Shown: in pieces, positions 50,701 to 58,116 of the stretch
Layout: the number at the start of each line of letters is the position of its first letter
How positions within the stretch are numbered: position 1 is the stretch's first letter
NCBI GenBank assembly: GCA_963721645.1
Contig: CAVRJK010000002.1
Location: forward strand, 1,798,001 to 1,862,000
From: JALZKA01 sp963721645
GTDB lineage: Bacteria > Actinomycetota > Thermoleophilia > Solirubrobacterales > 70-9
DNA: 64,000 bases
Direction of reading: 5' to 3'
The notes under the pieces: generated by a model
Seen by the model: the letters and a program-made list of their open reading frames with translations, nothing else
Told to the model about the DNA's origin: nothing
Database searches by the model: none
Made by a program: the position numbers and the translations under genes

Positions 50701-51476
50701 AGAAGGTGCTCCTCCCCCTGGGCGTCGTCGTGAGCATTCTCGCCATCTGGGAGGTGATGGCCAACTCCGGGGCCCTCGCCGACATCTTGGGCATTCGCGC
50801 GTCTGCCTCAGACGCGATCGTTCCCGCTCCGAGCGACATCGCCACATCGCTGTGGGAGGACCGCGCTCTCCTGGCCGAACACGGGTGGGTGACCCTGGTC
50901 GAGATCGTCGCCGGGTTTGCAATCGCGGTCGCATGCGGCATGGCCTTTGCCATCGCGCTGCACCTCTCGGACACCCTCAGGCGCACGTTCTACCCACTGC
51001 TGGTCGCCTCGCAGACGATCCCGATCATCGCCATCGCGCCGGTTCTCGTGATCTGGCTCGGATTCGGGATCGGGCCCAAGCTCTTCATCGTCGCGCTGAT
51101 CTGCTTCTTCCCGATAACGGTGGCCACCCTCGACGGCCTGCGCTCGGTTGACCCGGCCGCGATCCGGATGATGCGGACGCTTCACGCCGGCCGCGGGGCA
51201 ATCCTCCGCCGGCTCGAGCTGCCATGGGCCCTGCCGCGATTCTTCTCGGGCGTCCGCGTTGCCGCGGCTATCGCCGCCATCGGCGCCGTCCTGGGCGAGC
51301 TCGTGGGCGCAAACGAGGGTCTCGGCTACCTGATCACCACCGCGCAGGGCAGCTACAACACGGCGCGTGTATTCGCCGCCGTGGTCGTTCTGTCGGCTAT
51401 CGCCATCGCTCTGTTCGCGTTCGTCTCGTTCTTGGAGCGCACCATTGCCCCCTGGGGCCGAAAGGAGCTTCCGTGA
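50697..51476 (+). CDS. Thiamine-precursor ABC transporter permease (ThiX-like)
   Basis: A 259-residue membrane protein with about six segments and the EAA-like loop PAAIRMMRTLHAGRGAILRRLELP. It matches the SsuC/TauC/ThiX class. The ATG at 50697 overlaps the ATPase stop and its own stop overlaps the binding-protein GTG, so the three genes form one operon under the riboswitch. Confidence 0.88.
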   Translation: MKKVLLPLGVVVSILAIWEVMANSGALADILGIRASASDAIVPAPSDIATSLWEDRALLAEHGWVTLVEIVAGFAIAVACGMAFAIALHLSDTLRRTFYPLLVASQTIPIIAIAPVLVIWLGFGIGPKLFIVALICFFPITVATLDGLRSVDPAAIRMMRTLHAGRGAILRRLELPWALPRFFSGVRVAAAIAAIGAVLGELVGANEGLGYLITTAQGSYNTARVFAAVVVLSAIAIALFAFVSFLERTIAPWGRKELP

Positions 51477-52489
51477 GGAACTCATTGACCCGCCTGCTGA
51501 CAGCAGCCTTGTTCTCAGGCGTCGTCGTCCTTGCAGGCTGCGGAGAGAAAGACGAGTCCGTCCGTGGCGGTGAGTCCGAGCAACTGGAGCTGATGCTCGA
51601 CTTCTTCGTCAACCCGGACCACGCCGGGATCTTCACGGCGCTTGAGAACGGCGATTTCGAGGAGGCGGGTCTCGACGTGACTCCCCGCGTGCCGTCGGAC
51701 CCGGCGGCGCCGATCAAGCTCGTCGCGTCGGGCCAGGCCGACCTTGCGGTGAGCTACGAGCCGGAAGTCATGCTCGCTCGCGACCAGGGCTTGCCTGTGG
51801 TCGCCGTCGCCGCCATCGTGCCGGAGCCGCTCACCTCGCTCATCTCGCTTCCAGACGCAGGCATCACCGACCCCTCCGACCTCAGGGGCAAGACGATCGC
51901 GACGGCCGGCATCCCCTACCAGGACGCCTTCATCGGCCGCATCCTTCGCGACGCACGGATACCTGACAACGAGGTCGAGCAGGTGAGTGTCGGGCTTGGT
52001 CTCGAGCAGGCGGTGCTCTCGGGCAAGGCGGACGCGATGCTCGGCGGCTTTCGGAACATCGAGGGGGTCTCGCTCAAGGAGCGCGGGGAGAACCCCAGGG
52101 TCGTCCCGGTCGACGAGCTCGGGATCCCTACCTACGACGAACTCGTCCTGGTCGCGAGCTCCGAGCAAGTAGCCGAGGACCCTGAGCCGATTCGCCTGTT
52201 CATCGCCGCGCTCGAGCGTGGCACCCTGGCCGCGATCGATGACCCTGACTCGGCGACCGACGCGATCATCGAGGCCGGCGACGGGCTGGATCAAAAACTC
52301 ACCGCCGCCGAGATAGACGCGACCCTGCCGTTGCTCGTGCCGAGGAGCCAGGAAGCGTTTGGCTACATGGACGAGGGCGAATGGGACGAGTTCGCGGGCT
52401 TTCTGGCCGACGAGGGGTTCATCAAGGCCAGGCCCGAGCCCGGCGACGGCTTCACGAATGACCTGCTGCCGGGGGAGATCCCCGAGTAG
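51473..52489 (+). CDS. Thiamine-precursor substrate-binding lipoprotein (ThiY-like, NMT1/THI5)
   Basis: A 338-residue lipoprotein: leader RLLTAALFSGVVVLAGC with the lipobox Cys, then a NMT1/THI5-type fold, with ELMLDFFVNPDHAGIFTALENG and ADLAVSYEPEVMLARDQGLP as the diagnostic segments. In the family it binds pyrimidine precursors such as N-formyl-aminopyrimidine. GTG start overlapping the permease stop, with AAAGGAG 6 nt upstream. Confidence 0.9.
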   Translation: MRNSLTRLLTAALFSGVVVLAGCGEKDESVRGGESEQLELMLDFFVNPDHAGIFTALENGDFEEAGLDVTPRVPSDPAAPIKLVASGQADLAVSYEPEVMLARDQGLPVVAVAAIVPEPLTSLISLPDAGITDPSDLRGKTIATAGIPYQDAFIGRILRDARIPDNEVEQVSVGLGLEQAVLSGKADAMLGGFRNIEGVSLKERGENPRVVPVDELGIPTYDELVLVASSEQVAEDPEPIRLFIAALERGTLAAIDDPDSATDAIIEAGDGLDQKLTAAEIDATLPLLVPRSQEAFGYMDEGEWDEFAGFLADEGFIKARPEPGDGFTNDLLPGEIPE

Positions 52490-52523
52490 TCCTGGCGGTG
52501 ATCCGGTGGCGTGGCGCGCCCGC

Positions 52524-53573
52524 ATGACTAAGAACATGTCCGCTCTTCGCTACCGCGTGCTCGACGGCGCCCTCGCCAAGGACCTCTTGCCCGATCCGGT
52601 TCTGCGCGCCGGCTCCGTGGCTGGTGCCTGGACGCGCGAGCGCGCCGAGTCCAGGGGCGGTGCCGAGGCCCAGGAGGCTCGCCTCAAAGAGGTCGTCGAG
52701 CGCAAGTCGACCGGCCCTGTCGCGGAAGTCCCCGAAGCCGCCAACGAGCAGCACTACGAGTTGCCGCCCGAGTTCCTGGGCCTCTTTCTCGGCCCGCGAC
52801 GCAAGTACTCCGGGTGCCTTTTCGAAAGCGACGCCACAACTCTCGCGATGGCCGAGGAAGCGATGCTTGCGCTCACCTGCGAGCGCGCCGGTATCAAGGA
52901 CGGCCAGCGCATCCTGGAACTCGGCTGCGGCTGGGGCTCCCTGACTCTCTGGCTCGCGGAGAAGTACCCGAACTCAGAGATCGTCGCGGTCTCGAACGCC
53001 TCGAATCAGCGTGAGTTCATCCGGGGCCAAGCGGCCGAACGCGGCTTTTCAAACCTCACGGTGATCACTCAGGACATGAACGACTTCGAGCCCGAGGGCA
53101 GATTCGACCGGGTCGTCTCGGTCGAGATGTTCGAGCACATGCGGAACTGGAAGGAACTGCTTCGCCGCATCTCCACCTGGCTCAACCCTGACGGGAAGCT
53201 CTTCGTCCACGTCTTCAGCCATCGAACACTCCCCTACTTCTTCGAGGGCACCTGGGCCGCCGAGCGGTTCTTTACCGGCGGCGTCATGCCTTCGCACGAC
53301 CTGATGCTGCGCTTCCAGGACGACCTCGCCGTTACGGACTCGTGGATCGTGCCCGGCAGGCACTACGCGCGGACACTTCAGGAGTGGCTGTCAAAGCTCG
53401 ACGAAAGCCGTGGCGAGGCACTGGCGATCCTTCGCCGCGACGGTCGCACCGAGTCCGGAGCGAAGGCACTCCTGGGGGGCTGGCGCCTCTTCCTTTTGTC
53501 GACGGACAAGATCTGGGGCTACAAGGACGGCAACCGCTGGCTCGTGAGCCACTACGTGCTTGAACCGCGCTAG
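52524..53573 (+). CDS. SAM-dependent methyltransferase, cyclopropane-fatty-acid-synthase-like
   Basis: A 349-residue protein with SAM motif ILELGCGWGSLTLWLAEKYP, EMFEHMRNW, and YSGCLFESDATTLAMAEEAML. This is the CFA-synthase/SAM methyltransferase superfamily, closer in style to the N-methyltransferase-like group than to classical Cfa, since the lipid-binding N-terminal part is short. The substrate is not readable. It starts 35 bp after the binding-protein gene and could be in the same transcript; a thiamine role is not implied. Confidence 0.83.
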   Translation: MTKNMSALRYRVLDGALAKDLLPDPVLRAGSVAGAWTRERAESRGGAEAQEARLKEVVERKSTGPVAEVPEAANEQHYELPPEFLGLFLGPRRKYSGCLFESDATTLAMAEEAMLALTCERAGIKDGQRILELGCGWGSLTLWLAEKYPNSEIVAVSNASNQREFIRGQAAERGFSNLTVITQDMNDFEPEGRFDRVVSVEMFEHMRNWKELLRRISTWLNPDGKLFVHVFSHRTLPYFFEGTWAAERFFTGGVMPSHDLMLRFQDDLAVTDSWIVPGRHYARTLQEWLSKLDESRGEALAILRRDGRTESGAKALLGGWRLFLLSTDKIWGYKDGNRWLVSHYVLEPR

Positions 53574-54448
53574 GCCTTCCCGGCCGTCCGCTCGATTCCG
53601 TCGATCACCTCGGGCCAGGTCCAGCGGGCGAGATCGTGGCCCATCCCCGGAATCTCGAGGAGCTCTGCATCCGGGATCGCAGCGGCGGTTGCACGACCGC
53701 CGCTCGGGAGCACGATCTTGTCGCGCAGGCCGTGGATCACGAGCGCCGGCTGCTCCAGACCATTGAGCCCGGCAGTGCGGTCGCGCTCCTCGAGGATCGC
53801 GGCGAGCTGGCGTCCCCCGCCCATTCCATCGCCACGTTCCCTGGTGGCAGAGCGGCGCATGGCGACGCGAACGTCCTCGTCGTCCGCAGCCGTCCGGCCT
53901 TCCGAGCCGATCCGCCCGAAGCTCTTGACGAGGTGCTCGATCGAGCCCTCGAAATCGCGCGGTCCCCGGCGCAGGAACTCCGGCCGCGCGCGCCACGCCA
54001 CCTTGCCTGTCTTGCCGTCGCCGGGCCTGCCCATGATCGAGACCAGCGAGCGCACCTTCTCCGGATGGCGGATCGCCGTGGCCTGGGCGACGAACGAGCC
54101 AAGCGAGACGCCGACCAAGTGCGCTCCACGCGGGTCGAGCGCGGCGACCAGGCCGCCCGCGTCGTCGGCCATGTCCTCAAGCTCATAGGTGGTCTTGGCA
54201 CGCCGCGCCAAGAAATCGAGTGGTCCGGGAGTCGGGCCGTTGAACGGCGTCGAACGACCGATGTCTCGGTGGTCGTAACGAACGACCCTGAAGCCGCGTG
54301 ACACCAGCTCCGCGCAGAAGTCGTCTCGCCACCACACGAGTTGAAGTCCCATCCCCATCACGAGTAGAACCAGGGGAGCGTCGCCGGGTCCGATCTCATC
54401 CACGCACAGATCGACCTCGTCCGATAAGCGGATCATGCGCTCGGCCAT
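53570..54448 (-). CDS. Alpha/beta hydrolase
   Basis: About 292 residues, with nucleophile Ser115 in LVGVSLGSFVAQ, oxyanion region LLVMGMGLQLVWWRD, RYDHRDIGRST, and a C-terminal HGLRDKIVLPSGG with GMGHDL for the Asp and His. The start MAERMIRL at 54448 is chosen from the usual family beginning; 54505 would add 19 residues. Convergent with the methyltransferase gene, with their stops overlapping by 4 bp. Substrate unknown. Confidence 0.87.
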   Translation of the reverse strand: MAERMIRLSDEVDLCVDEIGPGDAPLVLLVMGMGLQLVWWRDDFCAELVSRGFRVVRYDHRDIGRSTPFNGPTPGPLDFLARRAKTTYELEDMADDAGGLVAALDPRGAHLVGVSLGSFVAQATAIRHPEKVRSLVSIMGRPGDGKTGKVAWRARPEFLRRGPRDFEGSIEHLVKSFGRIGSEGRTAADDEDVRVAMRRSATRERGDGMGGGRQLAAILEERDRTAGLNGLEQPALVIHGLRDKIVLPSGGRATAAAIPDAELLEIPGMGHDLARWTWPEVIDGIERTAGKA

Positions 54449-54550
54449 TACGGACGCCCATCGGCGCTCATGCGTGTTTCGCGCCTTGTCTCGCTCATCA
54501 GACACACCTACTACGCATCCGAACTGCCAATCGGATCGTATGTTTGTGAC

Positions 54551-55012
54551 ATGAGCCTTGATATCGGAGACACAGCGCCGGATTTCACCCTCGAGGGGAC
54601 GGAGGGACCGTTCACGCTGTCAGAGCACCGCGGCGAGCGAGTCGTCCTCCTCTTCTACCCGGGAGACGACACCGCCGTGTGCACCAAGCAGTTCTGCGCC
54701 TATCGCGACGCGGGTGACGAGATGGCCGAGCTCGGCGCGAAGTTCGTCGGCATCTCGACCCAGGACATGACGTCAAAGGAGTCCTTCAAGGGCAAGTACG
54801 GGCTGACGACCGAGCTTCTCGCCGATGACGACGCCGAGGTCTCGAAGGCCTACGGCGTTTTCGCCAAGCGCTTCGACATAGCCAAGCGGACCGTATTCAT
54901 CGTCGATGAGGAGGGCAAGATCGCCCACAAGCACGGCAACTTCCTCTCGATGTCCTTCGACGACGTCGGCACGATCAAGGAAGCGCTCGAAAAGATGCCG
55001 GCGAAGGCCTAA
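54551..55012 (+). CDS. Peroxiredoxin (AhpC/TSA, BCP-type)
   Basis: A 153-residue thiol peroxidase. The peroxidatic Cys44 is in YPGDDTAVCTKQFCAYRD and Cys49 is a candidate resolving Cys five residues later, as in BCP-type enzymes. FTLEGTEGPFTLSEHRG and the C-terminal RTVFIVDEEGKIAHKH are typical. It would reduce peroxides using a thioredoxin-like partner. Divergent from the hydrolase, with about 100 bp between. Confidence 0.9.
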   Translation: MSLDIGDTAPDFTLEGTEGPFTLSEHRGERVVLLFYPGDDTAVCTKQFCAYRDAGDEMAELGAKFVGISTQDMTSKESFKGKYGLTTELLADDDAEVSKAYGVFAKRFDIAKRTVFIVDEEGKIAHKHGNFLSMSFDDVGTIKEALEKMPAKA

Positions 55013-56016
55013 CCCCGAGGCAGCTTCATGCGCAGGACGTCCTCCCACATGTCGTCAAAGCGGGAGACCCAAAGGTACCCGTAGGCCGTCAGGACGTTGC
55101 CGCCTCCAGACTGGGGCCCATAGCGCGCGACGACCTCATTCGTTTCGGGGTCGATCTCCTCAAGCAGAGTTAGACCCCCGCGCACCCAGACCGATCCTTC
55201 GCCGGTCCGGATCGCGCCACCGGCGCCCGCCATGTCCGCCAATACGACCTCGACCTCTTCGCCCTCGGCGTCGAGCCGGATCACGTTTCCCTCAAGCTGG
55301 TCGAACACCCAGGCCGCGCCCTCTCCCACGGCGATGTGCTGCGGGCCGCCTTGGACCGCCGTCTCGCTGATCGGTTCACCCGTATGGGGATCCACCCTGG
55401 TCACGGTCCCCTGCTTCGGATTCGTGACCCAGACCGCGCCGAGGCCCGTTGCGACCGACGCCGAGCCCTTCTCTATCTCAACCTCGTGCTCGACCTCGAG
55501 CGTCTTGGGATCGACGCCGATCAGAACGCACGCCTGACAACGCTTGTCGTCGCCAACAAGCCAGATTCCGCCCTCGCCCACGCCGATCGTCGAGTTCCCG
55601 CTGTGGAAATCCGAGGTCGGAAGCTCTACGTGGGTCACCTCGAGTGTCTTCGGGTCGATCCGGGCGAGCCCGTCCGTCGCGCAGGTCGCGGTCCAGAAGG
55701 CACCGAAGCCGAAGCCGTTGCCCTGACACGCGGTCTCCGGGAAGGGGATCTCGTCAGTGACCTCACCCGTCTGGGGGTCGACACGCACCACCGTGTCTCG
55801 CCAGTTCGCCCAGATGGCGCCGCCGCCGGCAGACATCCAGTCTCCGCTTACGTCCAGCTTCTCGCCACCGGACTTCAGGAAGTCCTCTTCGGAGGGGAGC
55901 GCCGGCGCGGCTAGTTCAGGCTCACTCGCCTCGGTCGAGATATCCGGCTGGTCGCCGGCCCCGCACCCGGCGAAAGCCGCCATGCACACCGCTGCTGCCG
56001 CGAGGGTCCGCCTCAT
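55009..56016 (-). CDS. Beta-propeller lipoprotein (YVTN/PQQ-like)
   Basis: A 335-residue lipoprotein. The leader ends AFAGC; the rest is a set of beta-propeller blades with repeated patterns such as GAIWANWRDTVVRVDPQTGEVT, GAVWVTNPKQGTVTRVDPHTGEP and GYLWVSRFDD, here showing the [AG](I/V)W...VDPxTGE unit about six times. Such proteins bind partners or ligands outside the cell; none is indicated. The ATG at 56016 overlaps the tadA stop (ATGA). Confidence 0.8.
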   Translation of the reverse strand: MRRTLAAAAVCMAAFAGCGAGDQPDISTEASEPELAAPALPSEEDFLKSGGEKLDVSGDWMSAGGGAIWANWRDTVVRVDPQTGEVTDEIPFPETACQGNGFGFGAFWTATCATDGLARIDPKTLEVTHVELPTSDFHSGNSTIGVGEGGIWLVGDDKRCQACVLIGVDPKTLEVEHEVEIEKGSASVATGLGAVWVTNPKQGTVTRVDPHTGEPISETAVQGGPQHIAVGEGAAWVFDQLEGNVIRLDAEGEEVEVVLADMAGAGGAIRTGEGSVWVRGGLTLLEEIDPETNEVVARYGPQSGGGNVLTAYGYLWVSRFDDMWEDVLRMKLPRG

Positions 56017-56477
56017 CGCCGTTCGGCGAAGAAGTCGCGAAGGAGCTTGGCCGACTCGTCTGCCAAGAGCCCAGACTCGACCTTGGGCCGGTGGTTGAGC
56101 CGTTCGTCGCCGAGAATGTCGAAGATCGAGCCGGCTGCTCCGGCCTTCGGGTCGGACGTTGCGAAAACGACGCGTGGCACGCGGGCCAGGACAATCGCAC
56201 CCGCACACATCGCACACGGTTCGAGCGTCACATATAGCGTTGTCGCCGGCAGGCGCCAGCCACCGCGTCCGCTGGCCGCTGCCTGCAACACCAACATCTC
56301 GGCGTGAGCGGTGGGATCGTTACGTCGCTCGCGCTCATTCCCTGCGAAGGAGATCGCATGACCTTCGCTCGCAAGAACGGCCCCGACCGGCACGTCGCCG
56401 AGCCGGGCTGCGCGCTCTGCCTCGCTCAAGGCGAGCTGCATCAGCTCCGAGTCGCGCTCGGAGAAGTTCTCACCCAC
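56013..56477 (-). CDS. tadA: tRNA adenosine(34) deaminase
   Basis: About 154 residues with the zinc deaminase motif TAHAEML and TLEPCAMCAGAIVLARV, the usual positions of His, Glu and the two Cys ligands; the C-terminal LLRDFFAERR is common in TadA. It converts A34 to inosine in tRNA-Arg. The GTG at 56477 is preferred because it lies just after the upstream stop; an in-frame ATG at 56513 would overlap the universal stress gene by 29 bp. Confidence 0.93.
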   Translation of the reverse strand: MGENFSERDSELMQLALSEAERAARLGDVPVGAVLASEGHAISFAGNERERRNDPTAHAEMLVLQAAASGRGGWRLPATTLYVTLEPCAMCAGAIVLARVPRVVFATSDPKAGAAGSIFDILGDERLNHRPKVESGLLADESAKLLRDFFAERR

Positions 56478-56484
56478 GTTCGGT

Positions 56485-56928
56485 CTAGGTGGTACGGACG
56501 ATGTAGACACCACAGGGCGCGTGGTGTGAGACCTTGTTCGGAACGCTGCCGAGCAGGAAGCGGCGCGTGCCGGTCATTCCCTTGTTGCCGACTACAACGA
56601 GATCGGCTCCGGTCTCTTCTGCAACGTCCAGGATGGCGTCCGCGGGTTCCCCTTCGCGCGGGTGGGTGTTCACCTTGACCCCCTGCTCGATTGCCTTGGC
56701 GGCGGCGTTCTCGAGATTCGCGTTCACATCGCCTCGGGGCCCCACGCCGTAGGCGACATCGCCCGGGACCTGCGACTTCTCTTCGCGCAGGCGATCCGAT
56801 GGCACGGGTACGAAGGCGCTGACAATCTCAAGCGCCGCGCCGTGCATCTTCGCGAGCTCCGTCGCATGTAACACGGCGGTCTGTGCCGATTCCGACCCGT
56901 CAGTTCCAACCACGATCCGCTTGAACAA
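56485..56928 (-). CDS. Universal stress protein
   Basis: A 147-residue UspA-fold protein: MFKRIVVGTDGSESAQTAV, then ADLVVVGNKGMTGTRRFLLGSVPNKVSHHAPCGVYIV, whose GNKGMTGTRRFLLGSV is the ATP-binding GxxG(x9)G(S/T) motif. It is probably an ATP-binding stress protein. It is the first gene of a likely USP-tadA-propeller unit on the minus strand. Confidence 0.9.
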   Translation of the reverse strand: MFKRIVVGTDGSESAQTAVLHATELAKMHGAALEIVSAFVPVPSDRLREEKSQVPGDVAYGVGPRGDVNANLENAAAKAIEQGVKVNTHPREGEPADAILDVAEETGADLVVVGNKGMTGTRRFLLGSVPNKVSHHAPCGVYIVRTT

Positions 56929-56975
56929 AGCAACCCCTCTGTAGACACCCGGATTCTGTCGCCATACTAAACGTC

Positions 56976-57062
56976 GTGCCCAAGAGCTGGATCATCTCCA
57001 TGGTTGTTCTGGTCGCGTGCCTTCTTGCATCGATGGTGATCGCGTCGGTAAAACTCTTCTGA
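56976..57062 (+). CDS. Possible 28-residue membrane peptide
   Basis: GTG at 56976 opens a short frame reading VPKSWIISMVVLVACLLA, then SMVIASVKLF, ending TGA at 57060-57062, i.e. one hydrophobic helix. No Shine-Dalgarno is visible, so it would be leaderless or not translated. Its TGA overlaps the GAGAGG site of the following gene, which would couple them. Confidence 0.4.
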   Translation: MPKSWIISMVVLVACLLASMVIASVKLF

Positions 57063-57075
57063 GAGGATGCCTCGA

Positions 57076-58071
57076 ATGGCAACTGTGGAGACGGTTACGG
57101 GTCCGATCGAAGCTTCCGAGCTCGGTGAAACGCTCATCCATGAGCACCTGATGTCACGCGACGAGGCGATCCTCGTCCAGTTCCCCCAGATGGGAACCGT
57201 GCGGGAAGATCCGATCGAAGGCGTCAGCTCGCCGAAGGCAGAGGACGTGGCCGCAGAGTTCATGGCAGCCGCGGTAGAGCGCGGCGTGAAGACCGTCGTC
57301 GAGCCCTCCTGCATGTATCTCGGGCGCGACGTCGCCCTGATGAAACGAGTTTCCGTAAAGACGGGTATTCAGATCGTCCCGTGCACCGGCATCTACACGT
57401 ACGAGCACCTGCCGATGCCTCTCATGTCGCGCGATGCCGACCAGATCGCCGACCTCTTCGTCCACGACATCGAAGTCGGCATCCAGGGCACCGAGATCAA
57501 GGCCGCGTTCCTCAAGTGCGCCGCCGATGAGCCGGGCGTGACCGAGAACGTCGAAAAGATCCACCGCGCCGTGGCCCGCGCGAGCCTTCGCACCGGCGTT
57601 CCGATCATGGCCCACTCGCGCCCGGCCTCAGACACCGCCCCGCGGCAGATCGAGATCTTCGCCGAGGAGGGCGTCGACCTGAACAAGGTGCAGATCGCCC
57701 ACTGCGGCGACTCACCCGATGCCGACTACATCGAAAGCCTGATCGAAAAAGGCGTCTGGGCCGGCCTCGACCGCTACGGAATCGAGATGTACCTGCCCTT
57801 CGACCAGCGGATCGCCACGCACCTCGCATTGCTCGAGCGCGGATACGCCGACCGCATCTTCGTCTCGGCCGACTCTTGCGCCACGATCGATTGGTTCCCG
57901 CCCGAAACCGTCACGCAGCTGGCCGGCGGCGGCGCCGTCCTCGACTGGACGATCAAGATCGTCCACGACAAGGTGCTGCCGGCCCTTCGCGATGGCGGGA
58001 TGACGGCGGACCAAGAGCGGACGATGCTCCACGAGAACCCCGTCCGCTGGCTGACGGGCGAATCGCTCTAA
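57076..58071 (+). CDS. Phosphotriesterase-family metal-dependent hydrolase
   Basis: A 331-residue TIM-barrel hydrolase. Metal ligands are in LIHEHL (HxH), the carbamylated-Lys candidate in KAAFLKCA, His in MAHSRPAS and IAHCGDSP, and Asp in SADSCAT, all as in the phosphotriesterase/lactonase family. It probably hydrolyses a lactone or phosphoester. The ATG at 57076 is chosen because GAGAGG (57061-57066) lies 9 nt upstream. A palindrome (58081-58105) follows. Confidence 0.88.
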   Translation: MATVETVTGPIEASELGETLIHEHLMSRDEAILVQFPQMGTVREDPIEGVSSPKAEDVAAEFMAAAVERGVKTVVEPSCMYLGRDVALMKRVSVKTGIQIVPCTGIYTYEHLPMPLMSRDADQIADLFVHDIEVGIQGTEIKAAFLKCAADEPGVTENVEKIHRAVARASLRTGVPIMAHSRPASDTAPRQIEIFAEEGVDLNKVQIAHCGDSPDADYIESLIEKGVWAGLDRYGIEMYLPFDQRIATHLALLERGYADRIFVSADSCATIDWFPPETVTQLAGGGAVLDWTIKIVHDKVLPALRDGGMTADQERTMLHENPVRWLTGESL

Positions 58072-58080
58072 CCACGAAGC

Positions 58081-58105
58081 GGTGCCAGGCACGGTGCCTG
58101 GCACC
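58081..58105. repeat. 25-bp palindrome between convergent genes
   Basis: GGTGCCAGGCAC, a single G, then GTGCCTGGCACC: a perfect palindrome with a one-base centre, between the phosphotriesterase and the subtilase-like gene. GTGCCTGGCACCGGG also occurs with one change in the repeats at 15310-15352, so this may be a dispersed element. Confidence 0.7.
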
Positions 58106-58116
58106 GGGTTACCGTT

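Noticed and set aside
52524..53573. The methyltransferase considered as a thiamine gene because it follows the ThiXYZ-like operon
   Set aside because: Its motifs are of the CFA/N-methyltransferase superfamily and nothing ties it to thiamine other than position.
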